DNA of 64,000 bases from Bacteroidia bacterium (GCA_030430535.1 JAUIKY010000005.1:62001-126000), one strand, 5' to 3'. Positions 1 through 8,617 are shown, counted from the stretch's first letter. The notes: generated by a model from the letters alone, not told the origin. Translations and numbers: made by a program.

Positions 1-231
1 GAAATTTATAAACTTAAAGTTTATTGTAAAAAAAAGGGCGCCACCTATTAAAACGATTAGCACCCATGGTATTTGATATGTTTCAGAAAACGGAATCTCA
101 TAAAAAATGGCATCAACAAACCACCCTGTATAGTCCTTAAAAATCCTATCGATTTTTTCGGAGGTTGTTTCTTGCGCAAATGTTAAAAATGGAATTGTTA
201 ATGTAAATAATGAAAGAAAATATTTCTTCAT
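1..231 (-). CDS. alanine:cation symporter (AGCS family), N-terminal part only
   Basis: The first 77 codons of a gene that runs off the left edge. The ATG at 231 begins a hydrophobic signal-like stretch ending in FAQ, then a short loop and a second hydrophobic segment containing IPWVLIVLIGGALFFT. This is the N-terminal layout I know from flavobacterial sodium/alanine symporters (AGCS, AlsT-like), which import small amino acids with Na+ or H+. It has no other gene in its own direction between it and the K+ channel gene 105 bp upstream. The family call rests on N-terminal resemblance only, because the diagnostic core lies outside the window. Confidence 0.6.
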   Translation of the reverse strand, partial: MKKYFLSLFTLTIPFLTFAQETTSEKIDRIFKDYTGWFVDAIFYEIPFSETYQIPWVLIVLIGGALFFTINFKFINF

Positions 232-336
232 AAAATGTTTGTTAGTTAATTTTAAGTAAACTTTATATTAAGAATCAGCAATATGCTAAAAAAAAATGGT
301 TTTATAAAACATTGGTTAATTTAATACGAGAATTGG

Positions 337-1356
337 CTAATCGATATTGTATTCAGAATTTAATGCCGATATCTGCTCGGGACGCCCTAAAACAATAATT
401 TTAGAATGGGGAGCCAAACTCAAATCGGCCTCTGGGTTTACGGTATATTCACCCTTTTCATTTTTATAACCTATTACCGTACAACCTGTTTTCTTTCTTA
501 AATCCAAATCTTTGATTGTTTTTGGCTGATTGGTATCATATAGCTTTTCAACCGCGACTTCTTCAATGTTGATATTGGACTTTCCAACAATAGACAAATT
601 ATCGACAAATTCCATTAAACCTGGTACGACCACTAACGATGCCATGTGGTCACCACCAATTTTATCGGGCAGGATGACGTTATTGGCTCCAGCGAATTTT
701 AATTTATCGTACGACGATTCATTGGAAGCTCTACTAATAATATTAATAGATTTATTAAGTTGCCTGGCCGAAAGCACTACAAACAGGTTATCGGCATCGT
801 TGGGCAATGCCGAAATAAAACAGTCTGCACGATCCACACCCGCCATTATCAGCACTTCATCTTCATTTGCATTACCTATTACATAAGGCACTTCGTCCAA
901 TTGGAGCCGCTCTTCCATTTCCTTATTTTTTTCAATCACCACAAACTGTTTGTTGTACGCCCTAAGCTTACGGGAGGCCTGTTTACCGTTTCTTCCATAG
1001 CCACAAATCACAATATGGTTGGAAAAACTATCTATCTGTTTCTGCATTTTTTTGTGCTTTAGTTCTTCAATATCGTTTTTGCTTAAAATATACTCGGTGA
1101 TGATGGATAGCGCGTACCCCACAATAACCACGCTTCCTAATATTAAAAAAATGGTAAAAACTTTTGAGGTATCGTCCAACGGCACCACTTCGCCAAAACC
1201 CACGGTGGTCATGGTAATAACCGTCATATAAAACGCATCAACCCACGAGTAGTTCGAAATCATCCTGTAGCCGGTAACACCAATAACCATAACAATCCCC
1301 AGAAGAAATACAGCGGTGTAAATTTTGGTTCTAAAGAATCTAATAAGTGGGTTCAT
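337..1356 (-). CDS. potassium channel protein with RCK (TrkA-N/TrkA-C) domains
   Basis: 339 residues. Two membrane helices (about 13-32 and 65-88) flank a pore loop with the K+ selectivity motif TTVGFGE at 50-56, so this is a two-helix channel of the MthK/Kch type. A cytoplasmic RCK_N domain follows, with a Rossmann glycine motif (GYGRNG, about 119-124), then an RCK_C domain to the end. The protein should form a tetrameric inner-membrane K+ channel gated by a ligand (nucleotide or Ca2+) bound to the RCK ring. It lies 6 bp downstream of the PspC gene on the same strand, so the two are probably cotranscribed. Which ligand gates it cannot be read from the sequence. Confidence 0.9.
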   Translation of the reverse strand: MNPLIRFFRTKIYTAVFLLGIVMVIGVTGYRMISNYSWVDAFYMTVITMTTVGFGEVVPLDDTSKVFTIFLILGSVVIVGYALSIITEYILSKNDIEELKHKKMQKQIDSFSNHIVICGYGRNGKQASRKLRAYNKQFVVIEKNKEMEERLQLDEVPYVIGNANEDEVLIMAGVDRADCFISALPNDADNLFVVLSARQLNKSINIISRASNESSYDKLKFAGANNVILPDKIGGDHMASLVVVPGLMEFVDNLSIVGKSNINIEEVAVEKLYDTNQPKTIKDLDLRKKTGCTVIGYKNEKGEYTVNPEADLSLAPHSKIIVLGRPEQISALNSEYNID

Positions 1357-1362
1357 ATAGAT

Positions 1363-1587
1363 TTACAGATCAAATACCGATGAACGCTTGGTATAAACCA
1401 AATCTTTTATGCGCATCCAAAAGGCTAAAAATAAGTATAGCGCAAAACCAAAGCCCAGGGTTACAAAAGTGAGGTACATAAACGAGGTACGCACCACTTT
1501 GGCTCGAATCCCCAATCGGTCGGCAATACGTTGGCACACGTAATAACCGTGTTTTTGGAAAAACAGTAATGGTTTATAAATGTTCAT
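1363..1587 (-). CDS. PspC domain protein
   Basis: 74 residues. It has the PspC core: a short amphipathic region (YVCQRIADRLGIRAKVVR) followed by one or two membrane segments rich in F, L and G (about 36-62). PspC proteins are small inner-membrane proteins linked to envelope stress in other bacteria. Here it is a stand-alone single domain rather than part of a psp operon. It starts at ATG 1585-1587 and is immediately upstream of the K+ channel gene, 6 bp away, which suggests a two-gene operon with a membrane-homeostasis theme. The specific role is not known. Confidence 0.75.
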   Translation of the reverse strand: MNIYKPLLFFQKHGYYVCQRIADRLGIRAKVVRTSFMYLTFVTLGFGFALYLFLAFWMRIKDLVYTKRSSVFDL

Positions 1588-1623
1588 GCTGCAATTTAGT
1601 ATTTACTTTTTTCGTTTAAAAGT

Positions 1624-2895
1624 TTATTTGTTTAAAAGTTGATTGCCCACGGCGCACTGCAAACATTTGTTTTTATCGCAATAATGGGTTTTAAGCTGAA
1701 TGAGCGCCTGCGAATCCAATGCCGAATCGCTCATGGGTTTCAAATTATTAAAAGTCTCAACAATGCTGTTTTTTTCTGAACCAATACTCGATGCGATTTT
1801 AACGATGGCTTCGCTGGCCGTTTCGCCTTTATGTTTGCTGTAACAAAATTTTAATGGCAAAATGGTATTGATGACTAACAAATCGATGAACGATTTCGTT
1901 AACTTTTTTTCTGAATGTTTTGATGTTTTTTGAAAGGTGAAATGGCTTTTCCAAAATTCCGAAACCGTTACTGAAAACAGTTTATAAAAGTCTTCTAAAT
2001 TTTCAACATCCATCACTTTTGAAAACAAATTTTGATTACCGTGGTACAGCTTAGCCAATTGTGACAAGCGGATTGTTGGGAAATTAGGTGGACGCAGCCT
2101 AAAAAACTGAACGGGCAATACGCTTTGGTTTTCCAACTGAAACTTCTGTTTCAAAAAGCCGTATTCCTTTTTCAGATCATTGAAATAAGCGCCTTCGGCA
2201 TCGACATCCAAAAGTCCCGATTGCCCAAACAACAGGGCTTCCAAAGCTAAATGATTGGATTGTGTTTTCCTGATTATTGAAAAATCTATGGATTGTGCCA
2301 TGCTCAAAAAGGCTTCGCCATTCACCTTCAATCCAAAATTTTTGGCAAGCATAACGAACAACACCGCCTCCCAATCGTTTTTTGAAGCTTTCAACAAAGC
2401 TTCAATGTCGTTTGATTTTCGTTCCAAACGCTCAAAAAACAAACGTTCTTTCCAATGGTTCAAAATAAAACCGTCAATGGATGCCAATTCGTTTTCGCAA
2501 TTTATCCATCGGTTTTGTTTTGAAAACAGCTTATCATAATTGCCTAAAATACCCTTTTCAACAAAATCCTTCAATTGCAAGGTCGCCATGGGCGAATTAT
2601 CTTTTCTGAACACTTCGGTATCATGCTCCCAAACCACATGCAGGATCACGTTATCATAAGCGGGGTCTTGTTCGTGATTGTGCAAAAACCAGTCGGACGA
2701 TTTCACATGTATTTCTACATTTCCAGCCCAAAGTTGGTCGCCGATTTTTAACTGCGCATTGAAAAAATCAGGGCCCGAATTAAAATTATGCTGTCCATTA
2801 GAAACTACTGCAATATGCTCTCCCGCTGTTGTGCTGATGTTATTTATTTGAAATTTTCTGTGTTTCCAGATGTAGTGTAGAAAATCTTCTTGCAT
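1624..2895 (-). CDS. DUF2851 family protein
   Basis: 423 residues from the ATG at 2893-2895 (starts MQEDFLHYIWKHRKF). An open frame continues 38 codons upstream, but that extension is unlike the family, has no promoter of its own and overlaps the divergent gene starting at 2963. The N-terminal half has the DUF2851 core (GPDFFNAQLKIG, GNVEIHVKSSDW, D..YDNVILHVVWEHD), which looks like a nuclease-type fold (inference). The C-terminus has a Cys cluster (CDKNKCLQC). DUF2851 proteins are widespread single-copy cytoplasmic proteins in Bacteroidota without a proven function. Confidence 0.85.
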   Translation of the reverse strand: MQEDFLHYIWKHRKFQINNISTTAGEHIAVVSNGQHNFNSGPDFFNAQLKIGDQLWAGNVEIHVKSSDWFLHNHEQDPAYDNVILHVVWEHDTEVFRKDNSPMATLQLKDFVEKGILGNYDKLFSKQNRWINCENELASIDGFILNHWKERLFFERLERKSNDIEALLKASKNDWEAVLFVMLAKNFGLKVNGEAFLSMAQSIDFSIIRKTQSNHLALEALLFGQSGLLDVDAEGAYFNDLKKEYGFLKQKFQLENQSVLPVQFFRLRPPNFPTIRLSQLAKLYHGNQNLFSKVMDVENLEDFYKLFSVTVSEFWKSHFTFQKTSKHSEKKLTKSFIDLLVINTILPLKFCYSKHKGETASEAIVKIASSIGSEKNSIVETFNNLKPMSDSALDSQALIQLKTHYCDKNKCLQCAVGNQLLNK

Positions 2896-2939
2896 GTTAC
2901 TAAAATAGAAAAAACTGCGAATTTTCCTCTTAAGTTCTA

Positions 2940-2947
2940 TATTTTTG
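2940..2947 (+). promoter_or_regulatory. -7 promoter box for the DUF2721 gene
   Basis: TATTTTTG matches the Bacteroidota -7 consensus TAnnTTTG exactly and sits 15 bp before the ATG at 2963. An alternative in-frame start at 2945 would lie inside the box, so 2963 is the better start. Confidence 0.6.
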
Positions 2948-2962
2948 AAAAAAACTTTTACG

Positions 2963-3358
2963 ATGGAACAGCTTACCTTAACCACACCCGCCCTTCTATT
3001 TTCGGCCATTTCGTTGATTATGCTGGCCTATACCAACCGATTTTTGGCCTACGCAGCCGTGATTCGCGAGCTGCACGCCAAGTACAAAAAGAACCCCGAC
3101 CGGGTTTTAATCGCACAAATTAAAAACATAAAGCAACGGCTTTACCTTACCCGTTATATGCAAATTTTTGGCATAACGAGTTTGCTTCTGTGCGTACTCA
3201 CCATGTTTTTAATCTACATCCAGCAAGACACACCTGCTGTTTGGGTCTTCGGCATCGCCCTTCTTTTATTGATTGTTTCGTTGGGTTTGTTGATTATTGA
3301 AATCCAAATTTCGGTGAAAGCTTTGGAACACCACATTAGCGATATCGAAAAGGGTTAA
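2963..3358 (+). CDS. DUF2721 domain membrane protein
   Basis: 131 residues from ATG 2963. There are three predicted membrane segments: an N-terminal helix (TPALLFSAISLIMLAYTNRF), a cytoplasmic arginine/lysine-rich connector (RELHAKYKKNP), then two helices. This matches DUF2721 (three-helix membrane proteins, function unknown). The preceding -7 box favours this start over an in-frame TTG at 2945. Its stop codon overlaps the 3' end of the convergent sterol-desaturase gene by 4 bp. Confidence 0.8.
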   Translation: MEQLTLTTPALLFSAISLIMLAYTNRFLAYAAVIRELHAKYKKNPDRVLIAQIKNIKQRLYLTRYMQIFGITSLLLCVLTMFLIYIQQDTPAVWVFGIALLLLIVSLGLLIIEIQISVKALEHHISDIEKG

Positions 3359-4194
3359 ACCTCATCTTCCATCGTGGTGGGCTTGCGATATTTTTGAAAA
3401 GGCTGTTTCAATAAATCCTTAATGTTGCTGTTTTCCTTTTCATCGGGAAACACATCAACGCCGTAAATAATTTTATCGGTGTCCAGTTTTTTAAACGTTC
3501 CGAAAATTCTATCCCAAACCGAAAAAATATTTCCGTAGTTGCTATCGGTATAAGGCATTTTGTAATGGTGATGTACTTTGTGCATATCTGGCGATACGAT
3601 AAAATAGCTCAACCAATCATCAATCTTTTTGGGCAATTTGATATTGGCATGGTTAAACTGTGTGGCCACTACCGACAGCGATTGGTACAACAACACCAAA
3701 CCAATGGGCGCTCCAACAATTATAACTCCAAAAAGCGTAAACACATAACGGATAATGCTCTCCAACGGATGGTGCCGATTGGCAGTGGTGGTGTCTACAT
3801 AGTGGTCTGAATGATGCACCAAGTGTATCATCCAAAGTGGTTTTACTTTATGCTCAATAATATGCGGCAGATAGGCGCCAACGCCATCTAACAGCACAAG
3901 TCCAAAAACTATATAAAGCCACAGCGGTATTTCGGGCAACCAATTTAATATCCCATAATCTTGGGCTACGGTCCAATCCGAAGCTTTTAAAAGCAGAAAG
4001 GCCAGAGGTAAATTCACTAAAATGGTTGTAACTGTGAAAAAAATATTCGGAATCGCATGTTTCCATTTTTTGTAATTGAACCCAATGAGTGGCACAATGC
4101 CTTCAATAATCCAAAACAGGGTTAACCCGCCAACAATTATGGCAGCCCGGTGGGGCGACGGGATGGTTTCAAAATAATTTAGGATGGTCTCCAC
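3355..4194 (-). CDS. sterol desaturase / fatty acid hydroxylase family protein
   Basis: 279 residues starting with GTG at 4192-4194. No ATG exists near the N-terminus, and the first residues (METILNYFETIPS) fit family members I know. Hydrophobic helices alternate with the three histidine boxes of membrane di-iron oxygenases: HLVHHSDH, NRHHPLE and HKVHHHY. These place the protein among integral-membrane O2-dependent C-H oxidases (fatty acid hydroxylase superfamily, PF04116). The substrate is unknown; in Flavobacteria, lipid or carotenoid-type substrates are plausible (inference). It is convergent with the DUF2721 gene and 25 bp downstream of the YkgJ-type gene on the same strand. Confidence 0.85.
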   Translation of the reverse strand: METILNYFETIPSPHRAAIIVGGLTLFWIIEGIVPLIGFNYKKWKHAIPNIFFTVTTILVNLPLAFLLLKASDWTVAQDYGILNWLPEIPLWLYIVFGLVLLDGVGAYLPHIIEHKVKPLWMIHLVHHSDHYVDTTTANRHHPLESIIRYVFTLFGVIIVGAPIGLVLLYQSLSVVATQFNHANIKLPKKIDDWLSYFIVSPDMHKVHHHYKMPYTDSNYGNIFSVWDRIFGTFKKLDTDKIIYGVDVFPDEKENSNIKDLLKQPFQKYRKPTTMEDEV

Positions 4195-4219
4195 GGGTGA
4201 AATTTACCCTTAAATATAC

Positions 4220-4711
4220 TTATTTTATTTTTTGCTTCATCGCCTCAACAATGTTAAAAGCTGCTGGGCAAATGGCCACGTTTTTTAAAGTAAGATTTGA
4301 AATTTGCTGAAATTTTTTCCGGTCGGTATGCGGAAATTCACGACAGGCCTTGGGGCGCACCTCATAAATGGAACAGTAATTATCTGCATCCAAAAACGTA
4401 CACGGCACACTTTGCAACACATAATCGTTTTCTTCGTCAATACGCAAATATTGCTCAACAAATTGTTGAGGCTTCGTCCTAAAATGTTTGGAAATGCGAT
4501 CAATATCCTTATCGGTAAATAAAGGCCCCGTGGTTTTACAGCAGTTGGCACACTCCAAACAGTCGGTACGCTCAAATTCGTCGTCGTGCAAATCCTGCAT
4601 CACATAATCCAAATTCTTGGGCGGTTTCTTTTTTAGCTTCGCAAAGAATTTTTTGTTTTCGTTATGCTTATCTTTGGCCAGCTTTGGAAGGTTATTTATG
4701 AAGTCTTGCAT
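4220..4711 (-). CDS. YkgJ-type cysteine-cluster (zinc/iron-chelating) protein
   Basis: 163 residues. The cysteine pattern CLECANCC (from residue 51) followed by C-TFLDADNYC-IYEVRPKAC-EFPH is the PF03692 (YkgJ/CxxCxxCC) signature, thought to bind Zn2+ or an Fe-S cluster. The N-terminal 35 residues are very lysine-rich. It is cytoplasmic and of unknown function. A perfect -7 box lies only 5 bp upstream of the start, so the transcript may be leaderless. Confidence 0.85.
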   Translation of the reverse strand: MQDFINNLPKLAKDKHNENKKFFAKLKKKPPKNLDYVMQDLHDDEFERTDCLECANCCKTTGPLFTDKDIDRISKHFRTKPQQFVEQYLRIDEENDYVLQSVPCTFLDADNYCSIYEVRPKACREFPHTDRKKFQQISNLTLKNVAICPAAFNIVEAMKQKIK

Positions 4712-4715
4712 GGCG

Positions 4716-4723
4716 CAAAAATA
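4716..4723 (-). promoter_or_regulatory. -7 promoter box for the YkgJ-type gene
   Basis: On the minus strand this reads TATTTTTG followed by C, an exact TAnnTTTGy match. Only 4 bases separate it from the ATG at 4711, so transcription should begin at or very near the start codon. Confidence 0.5.
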
Positions 4724-4794
4724 CTGTTTTTCGTCATTACGAAGGAAGTTATGCCTGAAGTAATCTTTTTAAATTTCAAAATATAAACAGACAG

Positions 4795-4814
4795 ATTTCC
4801 GCCTGCGCGGAAAT
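4795..4814. repeat. REP-like palindrome, copy 1
   Basis: An 8-bp perfect stem (ATTTCCGC / GCGGAAAT) around a CTGC loop. A second copy at 6861-6880 has the same loop and a compensated base-pair change in the stem. It covers the first ATG (4813) of the downstream frame. Just upstream, 4732-4766 (CGTCATTACGAAGGAAG...GAAGTAATCT) resembles another dispersed intergenic repeat that I know from Flavobacteria (recollection, not searched). Confidence 0.7.
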
Positions 4815-4833
4815 GCAAAAAGACACTTACTTT

Positions 4834-5532
4834 ATGAAAGACCTTTTCGGAAAAGCCCTGCTCGATTACCATAACGGAAACTATACTGAAGACATCATCA
4901 CTTCAACAAGCATTTCGGACGACGACGAACTGCCCCTGCCCTATTTGTTCCGCAGTTATTCCGAAATGCCTCCTTTGGAACAAAAGGCCTTAAAACTTTG
5001 TAAAGGCTCAGTGTTGGATGTGGGCTGCGGTGCCGGAAGCCACAGTCTGTATTTACAGGAAAAAGGTTTTAACGTTAAAGCCATCGATATATCGGAAGGC
5101 GCTATTGAAGTATCCAAAAAACGCGGTGTTTTAAATACCGAAACCCTTTCCGTTTTAGATGAAACCGAAACTTTCGATACCATTTTACTATTGATGAACG
5201 GCACGGGCATTTTTCAGGAACTCACGCAAGTGTCCAAATATTTGAAGCATTTGAAAAGTTTGCTGAAAAGCGGCGGACAAATTTTAATCGATTCGTCCGA
5301 CATCAAATACATGTACGAAGACGAGGATGGCGGCTATTGGATGGACATGAATGCCAATTACTATGGCGAACTCGATTACTTTTTGAGCTACAAAGGCGAA
5401 AAAGAAACCCCGATGAAATGGCTGTACCTCGATTTTGAAACCTTAAAATTAGCCTGCGAAACGGTAGGATTAAACTGTGAATTGGTTGTCGAAGGGGCGC
5501 ATTTTGACTATTTGGCGCAATTGGAATTATAA
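4834..5532 (+). CDS. class I SAM-dependent methyltransferase
   Basis: 232 residues if started at ATG 4834 (MKDLFGKALLDY...). The frame also has an ATG at 4813, but that one lies inside the REP-like palindrome at 4795-4814, so 4834 is preferred. Motif I is clear (VLDVGCGAGSHSLYL), then an acidic post-I residue (VKAIDIS) and motif IV-like TILLLMNGTG, typical of the Methyltransf_25/11 fold. The substrate is unknown. The 3' end overlaps the convergent secreted-protein gene by 25 bp. Confidence 0.85.
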   Translation: MKDLFGKALLDYHNGNYTEDIITSTSISDDDELPLPYLFRSYSEMPPLEQKALKLCKGSVLDVGCGAGSHSLYLQEKGFNVKAIDISEGAIEVSKKRGVLNTETLSVLDETETFDTILLLMNGTGIFQELTQVSKYLKHLKSLLKSGGQILIDSSDIKYMYEDEDGGYWMDMNANYYGELDYFLSYKGEKETPMKWLYLDFETLKLACETVGLNCELVVEGAHFDYLAQLEL

Positions 5533-6122
5533 AATCGAACTAATGCTTCTAAATCCTTACGTCTATACTTTTTATCATTGATTTTTGAAACTAAATCAGG
5601 ACAATCATTGAAATATTCTGATGCTCTTTTTTTAAATGGGTTTAATCCTAATCCTGCATAATTAAAAATAACCGCCTCTTCTCCTTCCCTTAACAACAAA
5701 GACTCTTTAAAAGTATTTCCGAAACCAGTATTCGAAACGGTTCGTTTTACAAACTTAACCTTACCATCAATTAAAAGTTCGGCTAAACCATACCTTTCTC
5801 TTTTCTTATTTTTTAAAATTGGTACATAGGTAGCAGATTTTTTCACTTGACTTCGCTTTAAACTGAAAACCACACTATCAACATCTTTTCCTTCAAATTT
5901 TGTACTCTTTCGCTGTTTACCTTGCAGAAATCTTAAATATTCCTTCGATGATTGTGTAAAGGCTAATTCACTATATTTTTGTTCAAGCATCGGAAGTCTT
6001 GCTCTCCCCTCTAAAACTTCTCCACCTTTTAAATAAACCTTCGCCTCTGTCCAATCTTTGTATTGAGCTTGAGTATTAGAAATTATAAATATTAGGCAAA
6101 ACAGACAAACAATTTTTTTCAT
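5508..6122 (-). CDS. secreted hypothetical protein
   Basis: 204 residues with a clear signal peptide (MKKIVCLFCLIFIISNTQAQ). The mature part starts with a short beta-rich stretch (AKVYLKGGEVLEGRARL) and is basic overall. I do not recognise a family. It probably acts in the periplasm or at the surface. It is transcribed in the same direction as the DUF1287 gene upstream, 59 bp apart, so the two could share a transcript. Confidence 0.7.
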   Translation of the reverse strand: MKKIVCLFCLIFIISNTQAQYKDWTEAKVYLKGGEVLEGRARLPMLEQKYSELAFTQSSKEYLRFLQGKQRKSTKFEGKDVDSVVFSLKRSQVKKSATYVPILKNKKRERYGLAELLIDGKVKFVKRTVSNTGFGNTFKESLLLREGEEAVIFNYAGLGLNPFKKRASEYFNDCPDLVSKINDKKYRRKDLEALVRFYNSNCAK

Positions 6123-6181
6123 GAATCAAATAAAACAATTCTAATTCAGATTTCTAGCTTTTGAGGAACAAAAACTACTTT

Positions 6182-6757
6182 TTAGTATCGATAATGTCCA
6201 ATAATCTTAAAATCGAATAAACAATCTTCCAAAACTTGCCCGTTTCCAATATTATGAACGATTAAATAGCGCTTGCCATCGTTTGATTTTTTGTTGGAAA
6301 CTATTCCTATATGAGTTATTGCACCTCCCAAATTCCAACAAACAACATCGCCCGGCTTATAATCCTTGGCTGCTTTTGTTATGGGTTTTTCAGCACCCTG
6401 GCGCATAAAATAAGTCATTAAATTGGGCACACGCCGATGGTCTATATTTTTGTCTGTAGTTTTTAACCCCCAAATTTTAGGGTACAATTTGAAGTTTGCC
6501 TTCATATCTTCGTGCACCTCTTTTTGTAGATCGATACCCAATTTTCTATAAGCCCTAATGACTACATCGGTGCAAACTCCTTTATCGCTCGGCACATCAC
6601 CATTAGGGTAATCTATTGAAAAATAACTGGGGTCATAAGTTACTTTTTGTTTGGTCAATTGCAAAGCCGCTTCCGATAGGGTTAATTTATGCGTGACTGT
6701 TTGTGCTTCAATAAAATTGAAACAAACAATGAAAACGATGAAAACGAACTTTTTCAT
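6182..6757 (-). CDS. DUF1287 domain protein (putative amidase fold), exported
   Basis: 191 residues with a signal peptide ending at EAQ (about residue 19). The body matches DUF1287: a Cys-containing segment (DKGVCTDVVIRAYRKLGIDLQ), DHRRVPNL, then PGDVVCWNLGGAITHIGIVS and HNIGNG. The conserved Cys and His fit a NlpC/P60-like cysteine hydrolase fold, which suggests cleavage of peptidoglycan-type amide bonds in the periplasm. The fold assignment is established for related families, but the activity here is inference. Confidence 0.85.
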   Translation of the reverse strand: MKKFVFIVFIVCFNFIEAQTVTHKLTLSEAALQLTKQKVTYDPSYFSIDYPNGDVPSDKGVCTDVVIRAYRKLGIDLQKEVHEDMKANFKLYPKIWGLKTTDKNIDHRRVPNLMTYFMRQGAEKPITKAAKDYKPGDVVCWNLGGAITHIGIVSNKKSNDGKRYLIVHNIGNGQVLEDCLFDFKIIGHYRY

Positions 6758-6798
6758 AAAAAGTGCTTAAATTAAGATTCCTGAGTGGGAAGGAATTA

Positions 6799-6806
6799 CA
6801 AAATTA
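6799..6806 (-). promoter_or_regulatory. -7 promoter box for the DUF1287 gene
   Basis: Minus-strand TAATTTTG is an exact TAnnTTTG match, 41 bases upstream of the ATG at 6757. Confidence 0.45.
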
Positions 6807-6860
6807 CGAGCCCCTGAAATACTGAAATAAATTCAGCACCGACAAGTTCAGGGTGATGAG

Positions 6861-6880
6861 ATTCCCGCCTGCGCGGGAAT
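6861..6880. repeat. REP-like palindrome, copy 2
   Basis: ATTCCCGC-CTGC-GCGGGAAT, with the same loop and length as the copy at 4795-4814. One stem pair differs (T-A to C-G) with both sides changed, so the hairpin is preserved. It abuts the stop codon of the outer-membrane barrel gene at 6881, where it may end or stabilise that transcript. Confidence 0.75.
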
Positions 6881-8617
6881 TTAAAAATCAAACTTATAAG
6901 TAGCCCCCGCTAAAAACTGAATGCTCTGAACTGGGAAATTTTGCCACTTTTGGTAGGCTTTGTCGGCGATGTTGTTCACTTTTCCGAAAATAGAAAATTG
7001 CTCGTTGATGTGGTAACCCACATGTGCATTGGCGTCAAAATAACTGTTTAAAACTGTTATCTCTGCGGTGGTTGGCGTTAACGAACCTTCCATTTCCAAA
7101 ATATCCTTGCGCTCGCCAATGTAAAACAAATTAGCCCCGGCAAACCAGCTGTCGTCAATTTGATAATCGACAAACAACGACCCTTTAAAATCGGGCAAAT
7201 TCCAAGCTTCGGCTTCGCCATCAGTATCATACGCAAAATACTCCGCCTTTAATCCCAATTTGAAATTTCGGTTTACATCGGCATTGATTTCCCCCGAAAC
7301 CCCAAAAGTATCCACGTTATCGTAAACGATGCCGAAAGAGTTTCCGAAGTCATAATCATTTTCAGCCAACACACCATCCTTAACCACATTCGTTCTGTAC
7401 AGCGCTTTGTTCCTATCGGAAATGTATTTTCCGCTGAAATTATAACTCATATTACTGGATATTTTCCCTTTTAACCCTACATACGCATTGTAAAGCTGAT
7501 CGGTTGGCATAATGAATAAAGTGGGCGATACAAACGGATTTTCATTGGCGAATCCGTGATATGAGTTTTGAATCAGATCGCCCTGAATGCCCCCGAAAGC
7601 AATCAGCACATCGTTTACCAAACGGTACGACGCGGTAATGTTGGGGTAGACGTAAAATTTGCTTTCGCCGGAAGGCCTGTCGTTTAAATAGGCCAAAGAC
7701 ACCCCTAAATTTAAAGTTAGATCGTCTTGTTTCAGTTGATAGGTGGGTGCTAGGTTTATGGTAAAATTCCCGTATTCCAAAGGCTCGTCTATCATATAAC
7801 TTCTGTCGAATTCGCCGCCCAAGTAATCGATTTTCAATTCGGTTGAAATCTCTTCGTAATTAATCGGCACATCTACTTTTCCTTTTAGTACCAATCGGTT
7901 TTCTCCCGAACCTTGGTTATCGCTAAAACGTCTAAAAAGGAAGCTTCCGGAGTTGATATAAGTGTCTTCAAACGACACATCGCCCCCTAAATGCACATCG
8001 AAAAACGAGTGGCCAACGTCAATATTATCGGCCTGCGCTTGTAAGATTTGCGATTCTGGAACACCATACCAATTATACATTTGGTGCTGTGCCCCTACTT
8101 CGGCGTTCCACGACAAATCGCGCAACTGATTGGAATAATTAACGTTGAGTTTTGAGTTTGAAAAATTATTATCAAATTGAACGCCTTCAATATCTCCACC
8201 AGACGAATGGTGGCTTACATGCCCCCCCACCGTTTCATTACGACTTATAGCATGGTTTAAATACACCTCGCCCAAAATAGTGGTGTAGCTGCCCATGCCC
8301 AAAGTAGCATAATTATCGAACAATTTTACGGGTTTGGCTTTTTCAACCACAGCGGCTTTACCTTTTGCCGGGGTGAAAGTTGAGGCTACCGGAAAGGAAA
8401 AAATATTGTACTTCACTTCTTTTTTAGTTTCGGTGGTTTCATCGTCCAACGATGGCGTTTCCTTCACCTTAAAGGCGTCAGAAATGCTGGGCGTATAGGG
8501 TTTAACCACATCGATAACACCGGTATCTAAGGTATCGGTTGATTTTCTTTGTGAAAATGCGACAACAACATTCAGTAAAAAAATGGCGGTGATGATATAT
8601 TGGGTTTGCTTTTGCAT
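6881..8617 (-). CDS. TonB-receptor-like outer-membrane beta-barrel, no plug domain
   Basis: 578 residues from ATG 8615-8617. A TTG 21 bases upstream is in frame, but the ATG gives a normal signal peptide ending at AFSQ. A proline-rich, charged linker (VVKPYTPSISDAFKVKETPS) follows, then about 450 residues of alternating amphipathic strands ending in aromatic YKFDF, the typical outer-membrane barrel end. No TonB plug domain is visible, and the length is well below a SusC-type receptor. The gene lies 44 bp downstream of the giant TPR gene on the same strand, so barrel and TPR protein probably work together at the outer membrane. The substrate is unknown. Confidence 0.75.
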   Translation of the reverse strand: MQKQTQYIITAIFLLNVVVAFSQRKSTDTLDTGVIDVVKPYTPSISDAFKVKETPSLDDETTETKKEVKYNIFSFPVASTFTPAKGKAAVVEKAKPVKLFDNYATLGMGSYTTILGEVYLNHAISRNETVGGHVSHHSSGGDIEGVQFDNNFSNSKLNVNYSNQLRDLSWNAEVGAQHQMYNWYGVPESQILQAQADNIDVGHSFFDVHLGGDVSFEDTYINSGSFLFRRFSDNQGSGENRLVLKGKVDVPINYEEISTELKIDYLGGEFDRSYMIDEPLEYGNFTINLAPTYQLKQDDLTLNLGVSLAYLNDRPSGESKFYVYPNITASYRLVNDVLIAFGGIQGDLIQNSYHGFANENPFVSPTLFIMPTDQLYNAYVGLKGKISSNMSYNFSGKYISDRNKALYRTNVVKDGVLAENDYDFGNSFGIVYDNVDTFGVSGEINADVNRNFKLGLKAEYFAYDTDGEAEAWNLPDFKGSLFVDYQIDDSWFAGANLFYIGERKDILEMEGSLTPTTAEITVLNSYFDANAHVGYHINEQFSIFGKVNNIADKAYQKWQNFPVQSIQFLAGATYKFDF

